Notes: generated by a model from the sequence alone, not told the origin. 64,000 bases of DNA from Pontibacter sp. FD36 (GCF_015686655.1 NZ_JADPMP010000014.1:102970-166969); one strand, 5' to 3'; counted from the first letter of the stretch, positions 34,916 to 44,092 are shown. Program-made: numbers and translations.

Positions 34916-36280
34916 ATGCTATACTTTATTTTAAAGCTGATTTTACGCACAGGCCTTTGGGTGTTCTTCCGCAGGTTTGTGGTGCGCAACCGTCACCTAA
35001 TGCCAGTGCGTGGACCGTTACTCGTGGTTGCCAATCACCCCAACACCTTCATGGATCCGATCGTGATCGCCTCCTTGCTTCCGCAACAGGTATACTTTAT
35101 CGCGAAGAGTACGGTGTTCAGTTCGCCGCTTCACAACTGGCTGCTACACCGCATGAACCTGATTCCGATTCATCGGCAGGCGGATACGCCGGGCGTTCTA
35201 GTAGACAATGAGGCGACGTTCAGAGCCAGCTACCAGGCACTGAAGGAGCGCAAAACACTGCTTATTTTTCCGGAGGGGACCAGCTTTAACGAAAGGCGCC
35301 TGCGCAAGATCAAGACAGGCACGGCCCGTATGGCCTTGGGTGCTGTGGCACATACGCCAGCGGTAGCTGACTTGCAGATACTCCCTGTCGGCCTTAACTA
35401 CTCTGACCCTACCCGCTTCCGAAGTGATGTGTTCGTAAATGTGGGCAGACCCATTGCTGTCGCCACTTACCTGACTCAATACCAGCAGGACGAGAAGGGC
35501 ACTGTCAATGAATTGACTGACCAGATACGGCAGCAGCTCGAGAAGCTGATTGTGGTAACCCCTTCTGATGATGAGGATGCACTTGTGCGTCAGATTGAGC
35601 AGGTATACAAAGAGAAACTGGCGGCACAAACACCCATCGATGCCCCACGCCACGTGCGTGACTTCCTGCTGACAAGAGCTATTGTAAAAGGGCTGGCGCA
35701 CTTTATGGAAACCCAACCGGAGCGGGTGGAGCGCTTTCGGAATAAAATGCGATCGTATACGCAGCAGCTTCAGGAACTGGACCTGCAGCACCTTCCCACT
35801 ATGGAGGAAAACAATGTGCTACTGCGCCAGAGTCTTGCCCGTACCTTGCTACTAACGCTTACTATGCCGCTATACCTCTACGGGCTTATAAATAACTACC
35901 TGGCTTATATTATACCCTCTAAAGTAGCTGATGCACTTACAGAGGAGCAGGAATTCAGAGCACCGATCATGCTGTCGGTGGGTATTTTTTCGTTTCCGGT
36001 ATTATATGCCCTGCAGGGCGCTATACTTTGGCACTTCTGGCCAAACGCAGTATACCTGCTGCTATACCTGATTAGCCTACCCTTGTCAGGCTTTTTTGCA
36101 CTGCGCTACTGGAACACATTGCTGCGCGTACGTGAACACTGGCTGCTGCTACGCCTCTTTCTGAGCAAGAGCCCGGTAGCAGAAAGCCTGAAACGCCAAC
36201 GGCAGGAGCTTATCAATGAACTTGAAGGAGCCCGCAAGGAGTTTCTTTACGAGCAGGCAACTAACAAGAACCCAGATTGA
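34916..36280 (+). CDS. Lysophospholipid acyltransferase (PlsC/GPAT-like)
   Basis: 454 residues. The N-terminal half is an acyltransferase domain with motif I NHPNTFMD (His41, Asp47), a variant with five residues between His and Asp that occurs in the GPAT1-like subgroup. Motif III is FPEGTS at 118-123. The C-terminal half adds two to four hydrophobic segments (LLLTLTMPLYLYG.., IFSFPVLYALQGAIL.., YLLLYLISLPLSGFF). It probably transfers an acyl chain to glycerol phosphate or a lysophospholipid at the inner membrane. The acceptor cannot be told. No clear operon partner is adjacent. Confidence 0.87.
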   Translation: MLYFILKLILRTGLWVFFRRFVVRNRHLMPVRGPLLVVANHPNTFMDPIVIASLLPQQVYFIAKSTVFSSPLHNWLLHRMNLIPIHRQADTPGVLVDNEATFRASYQALKERKTLLIFPEGTSFNERRLRKIKTGTARMALGAVAHTPAVADLQILPVGLNYSDPTRFRSDVFVNVGRPIAVATYLTQYQQDEKGTVNELTDQIRQQLEKLIVVTPSDDEDALVRQIEQVYKEKLAAQTPIDAPRHVRDFLLTRAIVKGLAHFMETQPERVERFRNKMRSYTQQLQELDLQHLPTMEENNVLLRQSLARTLLLTLTMPLYLYGLINNYLAYIIPSKVADALTEEQEFRAPIMLSVGIFSFPVLYALQGAILWHFWPNAVYLLLYLISLPLSGFFALRYWNTLLRVREHWLLLRLFLSKSPVAESLKRQRQELINELEGARKEFLYEQATNKNPD

Positions 36281-36455
36281 AAAGCCTTAAACTGATAGGT
36301 ATTACTACGTATCAATCCGAATTCCTGTCCTGAGTATTTAGCATCAAAACAGGATTTGGCTAGTGTATTTCCACAAAAAAACTATCCAAATAGCCATAGT
36401 TCCGTAAACAGGATACTGAAATCTAATTTTTACAGTATTACAAACAATAAGGACT

Positions 36456-37034
36456 ATGAAAAAGACATTTGTAAACATTCTCGCTCTTTCATTTGTAGCA
36501 GCGACGGTAATGACAGGGTGTGCAGACACAACGACTACCGGTACTGATTCAACAGATACCGATGTGTATGGTACAACAACTGGTTCAACTACGGGAACCA
36601 CAACTGGTACTACTACGGGAACCACAACCGGTACTACTACGGGAACTACCACAGGTACAACTACCGGAACGACCACTGGAACCACGACCGGTACTACTAC
36701 GGGTACAACAACTGGCACTACAACTGGTACGACTACCGGCACAACCACTGGTACTACGACTGGTACCACTACCGGAACGACTACAGGTACTACAACCGGA
36801 ACAACTACAGGTACCACAACAGGTACAACTACCGGAACTACTACAGGCACGACCACTGGTACTACTACCGGAACTACCACCGGCACCACAACTGGTACTA
36901 CCACGGGCACCACAACTGGTACTACCACGGGTACTACAACTGGTACTACCACGGGTACTACAACTGGTACGACCACTGGAACCACGACTGGTACAACAAC
37001 TGGAACAACTACTATGGGTACTTCTCCTAGATAG
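36456..37034 (+). CDS. Threonine-glycine repeat lipoprotein
   Basis: 192 residues. The lipoprotein signal (MKKTFVNILALSFVAATVMTGC) is followed by a short acidic stretch and then 36 tandem tetrapeptides at 36573-37004: TTTG in 35, STTG in one. It ends TTTMGTSPR. The third codon positions vary widely (all four Thr codons and GGA, GGT and GGC), while the protein sequence is almost perfect. The mature part would be flexible, surface-exposed and possibly O-glycosylated. Function unknown. A terminator follows. The mirrored 213-residue minus-strand VVPV frame is an artefact. Confidence 0.8.
   Translation: MKKTFVNILALSFVAATVMTGCADTTTTGTDSTDTDVYGTTTGSTTGTTTGTTTGTTTGTTTGTTTGTTTGTTTGTTTGTTTGTTTGTTTGTTTGTTTGTTTGTTTGTTTGTTTGTTTGTTTGTTTGTTTGTTTGTTTGTTTGTTTGTTTGTTTGTTTGTTTGTTTGTTTGTTTGTTTGTTTGTTTMGTSPR
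36573..37004 (+). repeat. Tandem 12-base repeat coding for TTTG, 36 units
   Basis: 36 in-frame 12-base units inside the lipoprotein gene. The DNA units differ from each other at synonymous sites, mainly third positions, so the array is degenerate in DNA but nearly perfect in protein. Confidence 0.92.
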
Positions 37035-37059
37035 GAATTATACTCAGGTATCTATAAGC

Positions 37060-37094
37060 AAAAAGGCAAGCACCAGACCGGGTTTTGCCTTTTT
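37060..37094 (+). terminator. Terminator of the TTTG lipoprotein gene
   Basis: AAAAAGGCAA (37060-37069) pairs with TTGCCTTTTT (37085-37094) and is followed by GTTTTT. It lies 26 bases past the stop. Confidence 0.85.
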
Positions 37095-37122
37095 GTTTTT
37101 AAACTAAACCCCTTATTAAAAC

Positions 37123-38637
37123 ATGCATCAGCTGCAGCAATACCTGCGACGTGTTTTTACAGTTGACCTTCGGGCCCTGGCAGTCATGCGCATATGGGTA
37201 GCCGGTATTATCTTAACCGACCTCGCTATACGTGCAACAGACCTCGAAGCGCACTATTCCAACATGGGCGTACTGCCCTTGCATGTACTGCATCAATTTG
37301 GCTGGCATCCGTACCACTTTTCCTTCCATACCCTAAGTGGACTTTGGCAAGTGCAGGTCGTGCTTTTCCTGATCGCAGCCGTGTTCGCTATTTTCCTCCT
37401 GCTCGGCTACAAGACCCGCACCGCTTCTATTGTCAGCTGGATTCTGCTTGTATCGCTCCAAAACCGGAACACCTTCATTGCACAGGGAGGCGATGACCTG
37501 CTGCGTATGCTGCTCTTCTGGGGGATGTTTCTGCCATGGGGGAAATTCTACAGCTATGATGCAGCTAAAGCCCAAAAACCGGAACCACTCCAAACTACTT
37601 ACTTTAGCGCGGCTACAGCTGCTTACATCCTACAGATCTTCCTGGTATACTTCTGCACTGCCCTGCTCAAAAGTTCACCGGAATGGAACCTGGATGGCAC
37701 CGCACTCTACTATGCCCTGAGCCTCGACCAGATCCTGATGCCAGTAGGCAGACTCATATACCCATACCCTGAGCTGCTCCGGTTCCTGACGCTCACGACC
37801 TGGTATACCGAGTTGCTGCTGCCCTTCCTCCTGCTGATTCCTTTTTATAATCACGTATGGCGGCTCATTGTGGTGGGGGTGTTGTTTATGTTTCATATCG
37901 GCATCAGCCTGACGCTGTTTGTAGGCTTGTTCTACCTCATTAATATTGCCTCAATTTCTGGTCTCCTTCCTCCTCAGGCCATGAATTGGGCGGAGAGAAA
38001 ACTACTCACATCTTTCAGGAGACCATTATCAGGCCAGTTTCAGCGCATATTCAAAGGTTTTAGAAGCCCGGCTCAGCTAAGGCTACAGATTAGCCTGCAA
38101 AAGCCGCTGCTTACTAAAAACCAGCTGCGGTACGCCCGGGAAGGCTTCGTGACTTTTGTGCTGATCTACTGCATCTGGTGGAATCTGTCAGGAGCTACTG
38201 CGCGGGTACCCGCTATGCCCGACTCAACAACCTGGTTTGGCAACCTACTGCGTGTAGACCAACGCTGGGGCATGTTTGCACCCGCTGTTTTCAAGGACGA
38301 CGGCTGGTATGTATTGGAAGGTCATACAGAACGTGGTCAGTTAATCGACCTGAACCGTGAAGGGAAAGAGGCAGACTATGCTAAGCCGGCCTCTGTTGTG
38401 AGCATGTTTAAAAATGATCGCTGGCGCAAGTACTCCGAAAACTACTTGTTTGTTCATTATGCGTTTCTGAGGCCCTACTACTGCAACTACCTGGTGCGTC
38501 GCTGGAACGAGGCGCACCCAGGCAACCCTATAAAAGAACTGCAGGTAGTGTATATGAAAGAGTATACCTTACCCGACTATCAGCACGTAACTCCTCAAAG
38601 AGAAGTGCTCTGTACCTGCGCCAATTTACCAGAGTAA
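37123..38637 (+). CDS. HTTM domain membrane protein
   Basis: 504 residues with about eight hydrophobic segments in the first 300 residues and one near 345-360. The N-terminal block (VMRIWVAGIILTDLAIR.., YSNMGVLPLHVL, SLQNRNTFIAQGGDDLLRMLLFWGMFLPWGKFYS) is typical of the HTTM family, which is related to vitamin-K-dependent gamma-carboxylase. The C-terminal soluble part (WGMFAPAVFKDDGWYVLEGHTERGQ) is a usual extension. No catalytic role is proven for bacterial HTTM proteins. It begins 89 bases after the TTTG gene, beyond a terminator, so probably has its own promoter. Confidence 0.85.
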   Translation: MHQLQQYLRRVFTVDLRALAVMRIWVAGIILTDLAIRATDLEAHYSNMGVLPLHVLHQFGWHPYHFSFHTLSGLWQVQVVLFLIAAVFAIFLLLGYKTRTASIVSWILLVSLQNRNTFIAQGGDDLLRMLLFWGMFLPWGKFYSYDAAKAQKPEPLQTTYFSAATAAYILQIFLVYFCTALLKSSPEWNLDGTALYYALSLDQILMPVGRLIYPYPELLRFLTLTTWYTELLLPFLLLIPFYNHVWRLIVVGVLFMFHIGISLTLFVGLFYLINIASISGLLPPQAMNWAERKLLTSFRRPLSGQFQRIFKGFRSPAQLRLQISLQKPLLTKNQLRYAREGFVTFVLIYCIWWNLSGATARVPAMPDSTTWFGNLLRVDQRWGMFAPAVFKDDGWYVLEGHTERGQLIDLNREGKEADYAKPASVVSMFKNDRWRKYSENYLFVHYAFLRPYYCNYLVRRWNEAHPGNPIKELQVVYMKEYTLPDYQHVTPQREVLCTCANLPE

Positions 38638-38682
38638 ACCAGTCACAATTACAGAGCACAAAATAAAATCCGAATGCAGCTA

Positions 38683-39129
38683 TCAGCAATTATCATCATC
38701 GCAGGCGAGCGCGCTACCCACGGCAGCGGCTACCAGGCCTCCCATCAGGTATAGCCCCACAGTCATCACACGCGTGCTGTTGGTGCGATTGCTCGGGTCA
38801 GTGCCTAAACCCATGGGCCCGGGCAGCAGTACGGCGCCCGCTCCGGCTCCGGCCCCTAGCAGACCGCCACGCAGCCAGGCATCTTTGCCAACGCCGGCAA
38901 AGCTGTAATAGATAGAATTGGAGACGATATCACCTAACATGGCCCAGGCCCGCAGGGAACTGCTTTCAGGTGGTTGCGCCCCTGCTTTCTTCATTGTTTT
39001 CGAAATGGCCCGCATTCCGAGTACGTCCATACGGGGTGCTTCAGGTACGAGCCGGCGCAGGGTTTCATGTGCGATTGTTATGGCAACGGCCCCTGCCAGT
39101 CCGCTTACCAGTGCTTTACTTACTTCCAT
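38683..39129 (-). CDS. Small glycine/alanine-rich membrane protein, unknown
   Basis: 148 residues. There is an N-terminal hydrophobic stretch (LVSGLAGAVAITIAHETL), a central glycine/alanine-rich one (GGLLGAGAGAGAVLLPGPMGL) and a last one (GLYLMGGLVAAAVGSAL), ending in CDDDNC. It may be an inner-membrane protein with a Gly-zipper. I do not recognise a family. It starts at ATG 39129 and shares its region with the terminator of the gene upstream on the same strand. Confidence 0.65.
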   Translation of the reverse strand: MEVSKALVSGLAGAVAITIAHETLRRLVPEAPRMDVLGMRAISKTMKKAGAQPPESSSLRAWAMLGDIVSNSIYYSFAGVGKDAWLRGGLLGAGAGAGAVLLPGPMGLGTDPSNRTNSTRVMTVGLYLMGGLVAAAVGSALACDDDNC

Positions 39130-39212
39130 AGTATTCGCTTCTTCATAGAGTTATTAAGGTCAGTTTTGTTGCTATACGCAAGATTTGCGTGTCTGCTATA
39201 CCTATACGAAAC

Positions 39213-39241
39213 AAAAAGCCGGGCTGATTACCCGGCTTTTT
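39213..39241 (-). terminator. Terminator between two minus-strand genes
   Basis: AAAAAGCCGGG (39213-39223) pairs perfectly with CCCGGCTTTTT (39231-39241) around seven bases, ending in T's on the minus strand too. It ends the 39268-39714 gene. Confidence 0.85.
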
Positions 39242-39267
39242 GCCATATAGTTTTGTAACTGGAGCAA

Positions 39268-39714
39268 TTATCTATTGCTTCCCAGATTCTTATTCAGATT
39301 TTTCTTCAGCTTCTCCTGGGCGCTCGCTATTTTAGAGCCCATTTTACCTGATTTATTTTTGTTCATCGAGTTCATGGCTACCCAGCCTGCACCCAGTGCC
39401 AGCAAAGAGCCGCCTACTACCTTTTGAGTAGTGCTCAGCCCATTTACTTTGTTCATGGTGCTGTTGCCAAATTCCTGCAGCTTGCCTGTCAGGTTATCCA
39501 AGTTCTCTTTCTTGAATGTATCTTTCCAATTCGACTTGCCTGAAGAAGCCGACTGGCTATTTCCAGATGAGTTTCTGGCAGAGGACTGGTTGCCACTGAT
39601 AGCGTTTGAAGCTGATGACTGGCTTGAGCCCATGTTCGAAGTATTTGATTGTGAGCTGCTCTGAGCTGTTGGATTCTGATTCGATTGCGAATTCTTATTC
39701 GTTTTGTTTTCCAT
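39268..39714 (-). CDS. Ser/Asn/Gln-rich protein, function unknown
   Basis: 148 residues from ATG 39714; a longer frame from 39765 has an unrelated leader. The first 75 residues are low-complexity Ser/Asn/Gln (NSQSNQNPTAQSSSQS..), then a helical block (WKDTFKKENLDNLTGKLQEF). One hydrophobic segment (KVVGGSLLALGAGWVAMNSM) precedes a basic C-terminus. It looks like a tail-anchored or single-span protein with a disordered head. No family is recognised. Confidence 0.6.
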   Translation of the reverse strand: MENKTNKNSQSNQNPTAQSSSQSNTSNMGSSQSSASNAISGNQSSARNSSGNSQSASSGKSNWKDTFKKENLDNLTGKLQEFGNSTMNKVNGLSTTQKVVGGSLLALGAGWVAMNSMNKNKSGKMGSKIASAQEKLKKNLNKNLGSNR

Positions 39715-39970
39715 AGGTAAGTTTCTTTTAATTAAACACATATGTACCCTGGCATACAACTGCACGTAGCCTGTTCAGACAGGGTATCAGACTTATATGT
39801 ATCGGTTTTTGGGGTGCAGGGTTGCAATTGCCTCTCATATTCTCTAATGCGCACAAGTCCGGCCCGCTATAATCATATATGCTCATCAGCGTCCAGGCGA
39901 GTGACCAAGGGCAGTAGATTTCCGAGCTGGTTGCGTCATGGGCTATACCCACACTGGGGCTGCTTATGCT

Positions 39971-41230
39971 CTACAACTGATGCGCTCTTAGTTTCAGGAG
40001 GGCTTCTTTTAATTCAGGACGCTCGTCCTCCTCTACTTCCTGCATCGCTTTTCGGGGTTGGTAAAACTGGAGGATATCATGTCGCAGAGCAGGACTTGTT
40101 TGCTTGAATTCAGTCTTAGCAAGTTTTTGCAATAGCTCAGCATACGTCTCGTCCGTGAGCTTGTAGCCGCCGGGCTTTGTTGGCTCTCCTGTATCAAGCT
40201 GCATATTGTCGAGTTTAAGCTGGCCCTGTTGCCTGAGCTGCTTTATAAGCTTTGTGTAATTTTCGACAGTGGCGTTAAAGCTGTGGTAGAAAATTTCCTC
40301 GGCCTCAGGTGTAGGCGGTTTAAAGGCGAGTGTCCGGAAAGGTCCTACTTTGGGAAGCACTTTGATGACCCAGGCAATGAAACGGGCGAAAATGTTGGGC
40401 CGTTCGTAATCTGTGCCCCAGGCCTGGTTGAAATTCGACCGCTTCATATGGTAATGAAACTTGCGGCGGGTCATACCCGGCCTGGCTTCCTGTATGTCAC
40501 TCTTCTTGGCCTGCCAGGCTGCTTTGGTCAAATCGGGTATCAGGCCACGGATGGTATAGCGGTAAGTCCCAATCGCCAGTGGCACGTTCATAAACACATC
40601 GTTCAGCTCAAGCCCATACGTTTCCAGGAAGGCACGCTCCAGCAGTTCTTTTGAAACTTTAAATCCAATGAATGACTGGTATTCGTCGGGTGCATAGTTG
40701 CCCCGGGCTACCTGCAACACATCAAAGCCAAACTCAGTTTTGATATGCGATGCAGGATCTTCGGCGTAGGTCACTTCCTGCCCATGCTCAGCTTTAACCT
40801 TTGGGTATACCAGTGCCACTGCCTTGTTCGTGCCCAGCGGATGCCCGTGTATGTCAGCATTGTAATGCGACAGCGCTCCCAGCGCGAAACCGTACTCCTC
40901 TATAGTAGTAGCCGACTTTATAAGATTCTCGACAAAAGCGCCACTGCGCACGTAGTGGGTCAGGTCTGTGAAGAATGTGTTGCCAAAAGGGAAATAGCCC
41001 ATATCCTGCACAATGGAGCCTCCATAGGCATGCGCGTGGGCTTTCTGCAGGTCTTCGTCGGTGGCATTGGGAAAACGCTTGCGCAGCAGAGGCTTAATAG
41101 AGTCCTTCCAGGCGGCATCAATAATGGCCTGGTGCGTGAGCACGCCATAGGCGCGGGCGGTAGTTGCTGTCAGCAACAGGTATAGCAAAAGGGCCAGAGA
41201 GCTCAGCCTTGTCAGAGTGCTGTAGTTCAT
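39971..41230 (-). CDS. Zinc-dependent phospholipase C-like secreted protein
   Basis: 419 residues with a signal peptide (MNYSTLTRLSSLALLLYLLLTATTARA). The His/Asp pattern fits the zinc-dependent phospholipase C/S1-P1 nuclease fold: LTHQAI at 31-36, DLTHYVRSG at 89-97 and SHYNADIHGH at 121-130 (His122, Asp126, His128, His130). Most members are uncharacterised in Bacteroidota, so the enzymatic activity is inferred. It follows a PAP2 phosphatase gene 65 bases upstream, and both would act on lipids outside the cytoplasm. Confidence 0.8.
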   Translation of the reverse strand: MNYSTLTRLSSLALLLYLLLTATTARAYGVLTHQAIIDAAWKDSIKPLLRKRFPNATDEDLQKAHAHAYGGSIVQDMGYFPFGNTFFTDLTHYVRSGAFVENLIKSATTIEEYGFALGALSHYNADIHGHPLGTNKAVALVYPKVKAEHGQEVTYAEDPASHIKTEFGFDVLQVARGNYAPDEYQSFIGFKVSKELLERAFLETYGLELNDVFMNVPLAIGTYRYTIRGLIPDLTKAAWQAKKSDIQEARPGMTRRKFHYHMKRSNFNQAWGTDYERPNIFARFIAWVIKVLPKVGPFRTLAFKPPTPEAEEIFYHSFNATVENYTKLIKQLRQQGQLKLDNMQLDTGEPTKPGGYKLTDETYAELLQKLAKTEFKQTSPALRHDILQFYQPRKAMQEVEEDERPELKEALLKLRAHQL

Positions 41231-41295
41231 AACAGTGGGTATGCGTCAGGTGTTGTACGCAGAAGATGGCACAAGAGATAGCACACAGACTATAT

Positions 41296-42087
41296 TTAGG
41301 TGGAGGCCCGTAGCTTTTTGCGGGTCCTGAGGTAACTCATCACCTCCACGATGCTTATCCCTAAGAGCACCCACATGGCCCCTAACAGAAAGCCCGCCAA
41401 GACATCCGACAGGAAGTGCACCCCTAAGTAAATCCTGCTGAACCCTACCAGTAAGATCAAAGCTCCTGCTCCAGCCAGCACTGCGTTGCGCAAGCGCCGC
41501 TGGTGCAGGTGGCGATAGCCAAAGTAGGCCAGTATGCCCCACAGCGCCATACTTGTGGTAGCATGTCCGCTTGGGAAAGAAAAGTTATGCTCCGGATAGA
41601 AAGCCACCTCAGTAGGGCGATCGCGGCTGATAAACTTCTTGCCATACTGCACCGATAGCCCCACCCCGGCCATGGTAAGCCAGAAAGCCAATACCGCTGT
41701 GTAGCGCCGGTTGTATAGGAATACAATCGTAGCCAGCCCCCCGATGGCAAAGACTGCCTCCCGTGTGCCTAGTTGGGTAAATGCATAAAAGGTATGGCTC
41801 AGCCACTCGCTGCGCATGCTGTAGAGAAAAGCTGTAAAGGCTTTGTCAAGGTGCACCACCCCCTCTGACTCCACCACATCTTCAGTTAGTTGTGAGAGCA
41901 ACGCCGCGTTGACCGCTATAACCAACAACAGGATGGTCAGGGGCAAGCCAATGAAAGTGGTAGTGTCGAAGCGGCGGAGCAGAAAGCGGAAAAGCCCGGG
42001 AAACCGATGAAACAGCCGCTGCACCAGCGGTTGCCTGGCAAGCCAGCCACGTGTAGATTGAAAAAGATGTGTCAGAAAATGGTTCAT
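41296..42087 (-). CDS. PAP2 family membrane phosphatase
   Basis: 263 residues, with about five hydrophobic segments. The three PAP2 motifs are complete: KKFISRDRP at 150-158, PSGH at 172-175 and SRIYLGVHFLSD at 217-228, giving the catalytic His pair. It probably dephosphorylates a lipid phosphate (phosphatidate, or undecaprenyl pyrophosphate) at the outer face of the inner membrane. The long N-terminus before the first segment is typical of a subfamily. I chose ATG 42087; ATG 42102 adds five residues. Confidence 0.88.
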   Translation of the reverse strand: MNHFLTHLFQSTRGWLARQPLVQRLFHRFPGLFRFLLRRFDTTTFIGLPLTILLLVIAVNAALLSQLTEDVVESEGVVHLDKAFTAFLYSMRSEWLSHTFYAFTQLGTREAVFAIGGLATIVFLYNRRYTAVLAFWLTMAGVGLSVQYGKKFISRDRPTEVAFYPEHNFSFPSGHATTSMALWGILAYFGYRHLHQRRLRNAVLAGAGALILLVGFSRIYLGVHFLSDVLAGFLLGAMWVLLGISIVEVMSYLRTRKKLRAST

Positions 42088-42226
42088 ACAGGAAAAATCC
42101 AACTCTTATACGCAATCTTCTCAATTTTATATGTCCCGCAGGCCATTTACCCTTAAAAAAGAGCTGTTTACATGGCAAAATGATTTATTAACAACTTATT
42201 AGCTCTATATAAAGTACATATTTAAT

Positions 42227-42787
42227 ATGAGAGGGTTTGAAAATATGTACGACAAACTCCTGCTCGGTGTAGGGGTTATTTTGCTGGTATTGCTGTGGGT
42301 GCAGTTTCCGGCTATGCCCGAGATGAATGCGGAAGACCATGTACGCTACACCTCGGACGAAGCCAGGACGGTCATGAACTCAAAAGCCCGCTTTCTGAAG
42401 CCCTCTAAGACACTTTCTCCTCGTCAGGTTATCAAAATACAGCTACACGCCCTGCAGCGAAACGATATCACCGACAGCGGTATTATCACAGTTTTTAATT
42501 TCTCATCGCCAACCAGTCGGGTAAGTTTAGGACCACTCAACCATTTCCGGATGATGGTGCGCGACCCTGCCTACAGCCCCATGCTCAACTTTGTTTCATA
42601 CAAAACCGGCAAAATGGTGATAACCGATGACACGGCCTATCAACTTGTCGTTATCAAGGGCTCAAGCGGAGAGCAAGTTCCTTACCTGTTCATATTAGCA
42701 AAGCAACGAAAAGGCATATACAAAGGCTGCTGGATGACAGTGGGCGTCGCCAGGCAGGACTCAAACCGCCAGACCAGTCTGATTTAA
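42227..42787 (+). CDS. Membrane-anchored protein resembling DUF4864
   Basis: 186 residues. One N-terminal membrane segment (LLLGVGVILLVLLWVQF) is followed by a domain beginning SPRQVIKIQLHALQRND. It continues FSSPTSR.. NHFRMMVRDPAYSPML and ends with LFILAKQRKGIYKGCWMTVGV. The order of motifs (helix, FSSP, MVR.. Y.PML, CWMT) resembles DUF4864 proteins, recalled from general knowledge. The function is unknown. Confidence 0.6.
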   Translation: MRGFENMYDKLLLGVGVILLVLLWVQFPAMPEMNAEDHVRYTSDEARTVMNSKARFLKPSKTLSPRQVIKIQLHALQRNDITDSGIITVFNFSSPTSRVSLGPLNHFRMMVRDPAYSPMLNFVSYKTGKMVITDDTAYQLVVIKGSSGEQVPYLFILAKQRKGIYKGCWMTVGVARQDSNRQTSLI

Positions 42788-42836
42788 AACAGCTATACCT
42801 GCTGCAGGCTTATACCTAAGCAACTTCCACAGATTC

Positions 42837-43316
42837 TTAAAGAGGCAATTCCATTTTGATGTCCGCACGCTCGTAGATGCTGGGTGGCATCGGTACTTCC
42901 ACAAATCCCAGCCGACGGTACAGGTTCAGCGCTGTCTCAAGTCTCCTGTTTGACACCAGGTATACCATGCGGGCTCCGACTTCACGGGCCTTCTGTATAG
43001 CCGCCTCTCCTAAGAGTTTCCCGATCTTCAGTCCCTGCGCCTTGGGTGTCACCGCCATTTTAGCCAGTTCGTATACCCCATCGCCATCGTTGATCAGCGC
43101 ACAGGTCCCTACGATCTTGCCTTGGTGGCTCGCCATCAAAATAAAGCCTCCCTTGTCTATAATGTAGCTTTGCGGATTACCAAGAGACTTATGGTCGGCA
43201 TCCTCCATCACAAAATAGCGGGTGATCCACTCTTCGTTCAGGGCCCGGAACGCAGCAGCGTATTGGGGTTCAAAATCAAGTATCTTAACGGTAGCTTCAG
43301 TAGTAGCCAAGTGCAT
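42837..43316 (-). CDS. GNAT family N-acetyltransferase
   Basis: 159 residues from ATG 43316; the longer frame from 43346 adds a doubtful leader. The GNAT fold is visible: KIVGTCALIND, YELAKMAVTPKAQGLKIGKLL (motif A, the acetyl-CoA loop) and YRRLGFVEV. The substrate is unknown. It is alone, divergent from nothing close. Confidence 0.88.
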   Translation of the reverse strand: MHLATTEATVKILDFEPQYAAAFRALNEEWITRYFVMEDADHKSLGNPQSYIIDKGGFILMASHQGKIVGTCALINDGDGVYELAKMAVTPKAQGLKIGKLLGEAAIQKAREVGARMVYLVSNRRLETALNLYRRLGFVEVPMPPSIYERADIKMELPL

Positions 43317-43404
43317 AGGGTATTCTAATTTGCCACAAAGGTACACCTATACCTGCCTTATTGTCAAACAGGCTGAACATAATCCTCACCGGCAATACTG
43401 CCTG

Positions 43405-43902
43405 CTAGTTTTCACCGCGTAGTAGCTGTCCTCGCAGTTCTCCGTCCGGATAGGTGCTACTGTGGATGTTCAGGTACCACCTGCCATCAAGCAACTGCTC
43501 TTCCTCTGTTTGAGTGAGCTCCCTGGTGGTACCTGTTACGGAGCCAGTATAGCTGCTTGTGTGGTTTTCAATCGGTATCACAACGGGAGCATTCTCGGTG
43601 GCAAGGGCAGGGCCGTGGAAATGAATACCCACTGTGTTGTCGCCGGCATCACCGAGTGTCCAGCTGAAATTGTATGTCAGAATCCGGGTGCTCCGATCGT
43701 AGGTAGCCGTAAGTGAACCTGATCCGCTTGTGGCAACAGCCGGCACTTCATTTTCACCGGTCAGCTCTACGTTTGTGAATTCTATTTCACTCTCGAGCAT
43801 GTCATCTATATCATCTTCGTCATCGCAGGCATAGGCAAAGCCACTCAACAGCACCAAACAATAGAACATTACCCTCCTGATATTTATATCTTGGTATTCC
43901 AT
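43405..43902 (-). CDS. CHRD domain lipoprotein
   Basis: 165 residues. A signal peptide ends at FAYAC, then an acidic linker, then a CHRD domain (LTGENEVPAVATSGSGSLTATYD.., VGIHFHGPA.., WYLNIHSSTYPDGELRGQL). Two ATGs are possible: 43902 gives an arginine-bearing signal region, and 43869 is preceded by AGGAGG with short spacing. I chose 43902. CHRD domains occur in chordin and in bacterial secreted proteins of unknown role. It would sit in the outer membrane or periplasm. Confidence 0.85.
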   Translation of the reverse strand: MEYQDINIRRVMFYCLVLLSGFAYACDDEDDIDDMLESEIEFTNVELTGENEVPAVATSGSGSLTATYDRSTRILTYNFSWTLGDAGDNTVGIHFHGPALATENAPVVIPIENHTSSYTGSVTGTTRELTQTEEEQLLDGRWYLNIHSSTYPDGELRGQLLRGEN

Positions 43903-44092
43903 AAATCTTAAAATCAAATCGTTATAAATCAAATCCTTATATTATTTTACTTGTCTTGTCGCCAATTGTTAACTGTTGAGTGATATTTAGTGGAGTATAA
44001 GGTGGCCCATCGAATAAGCCTGATGGGTGAATGTGCTATACCTGATCCTTTCCAGTCTTTTGGGGTATAAATGTGAAACCGAATCTTACATC

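Noticed and set aside
36344..36985. 213-residue minus-strand ORF made of VVPV repeats
   Set aside because: It is the reverse complement of the TTTG repeat. The + frame has a lipoprotein signal, a stop and a terminator; the mirror frame has none.
36573..37004. CRISPR-like regular repeats
   Set aside because: The units are contiguous 12-base codon blocks in one reading frame, with no spacers and no cas genes.
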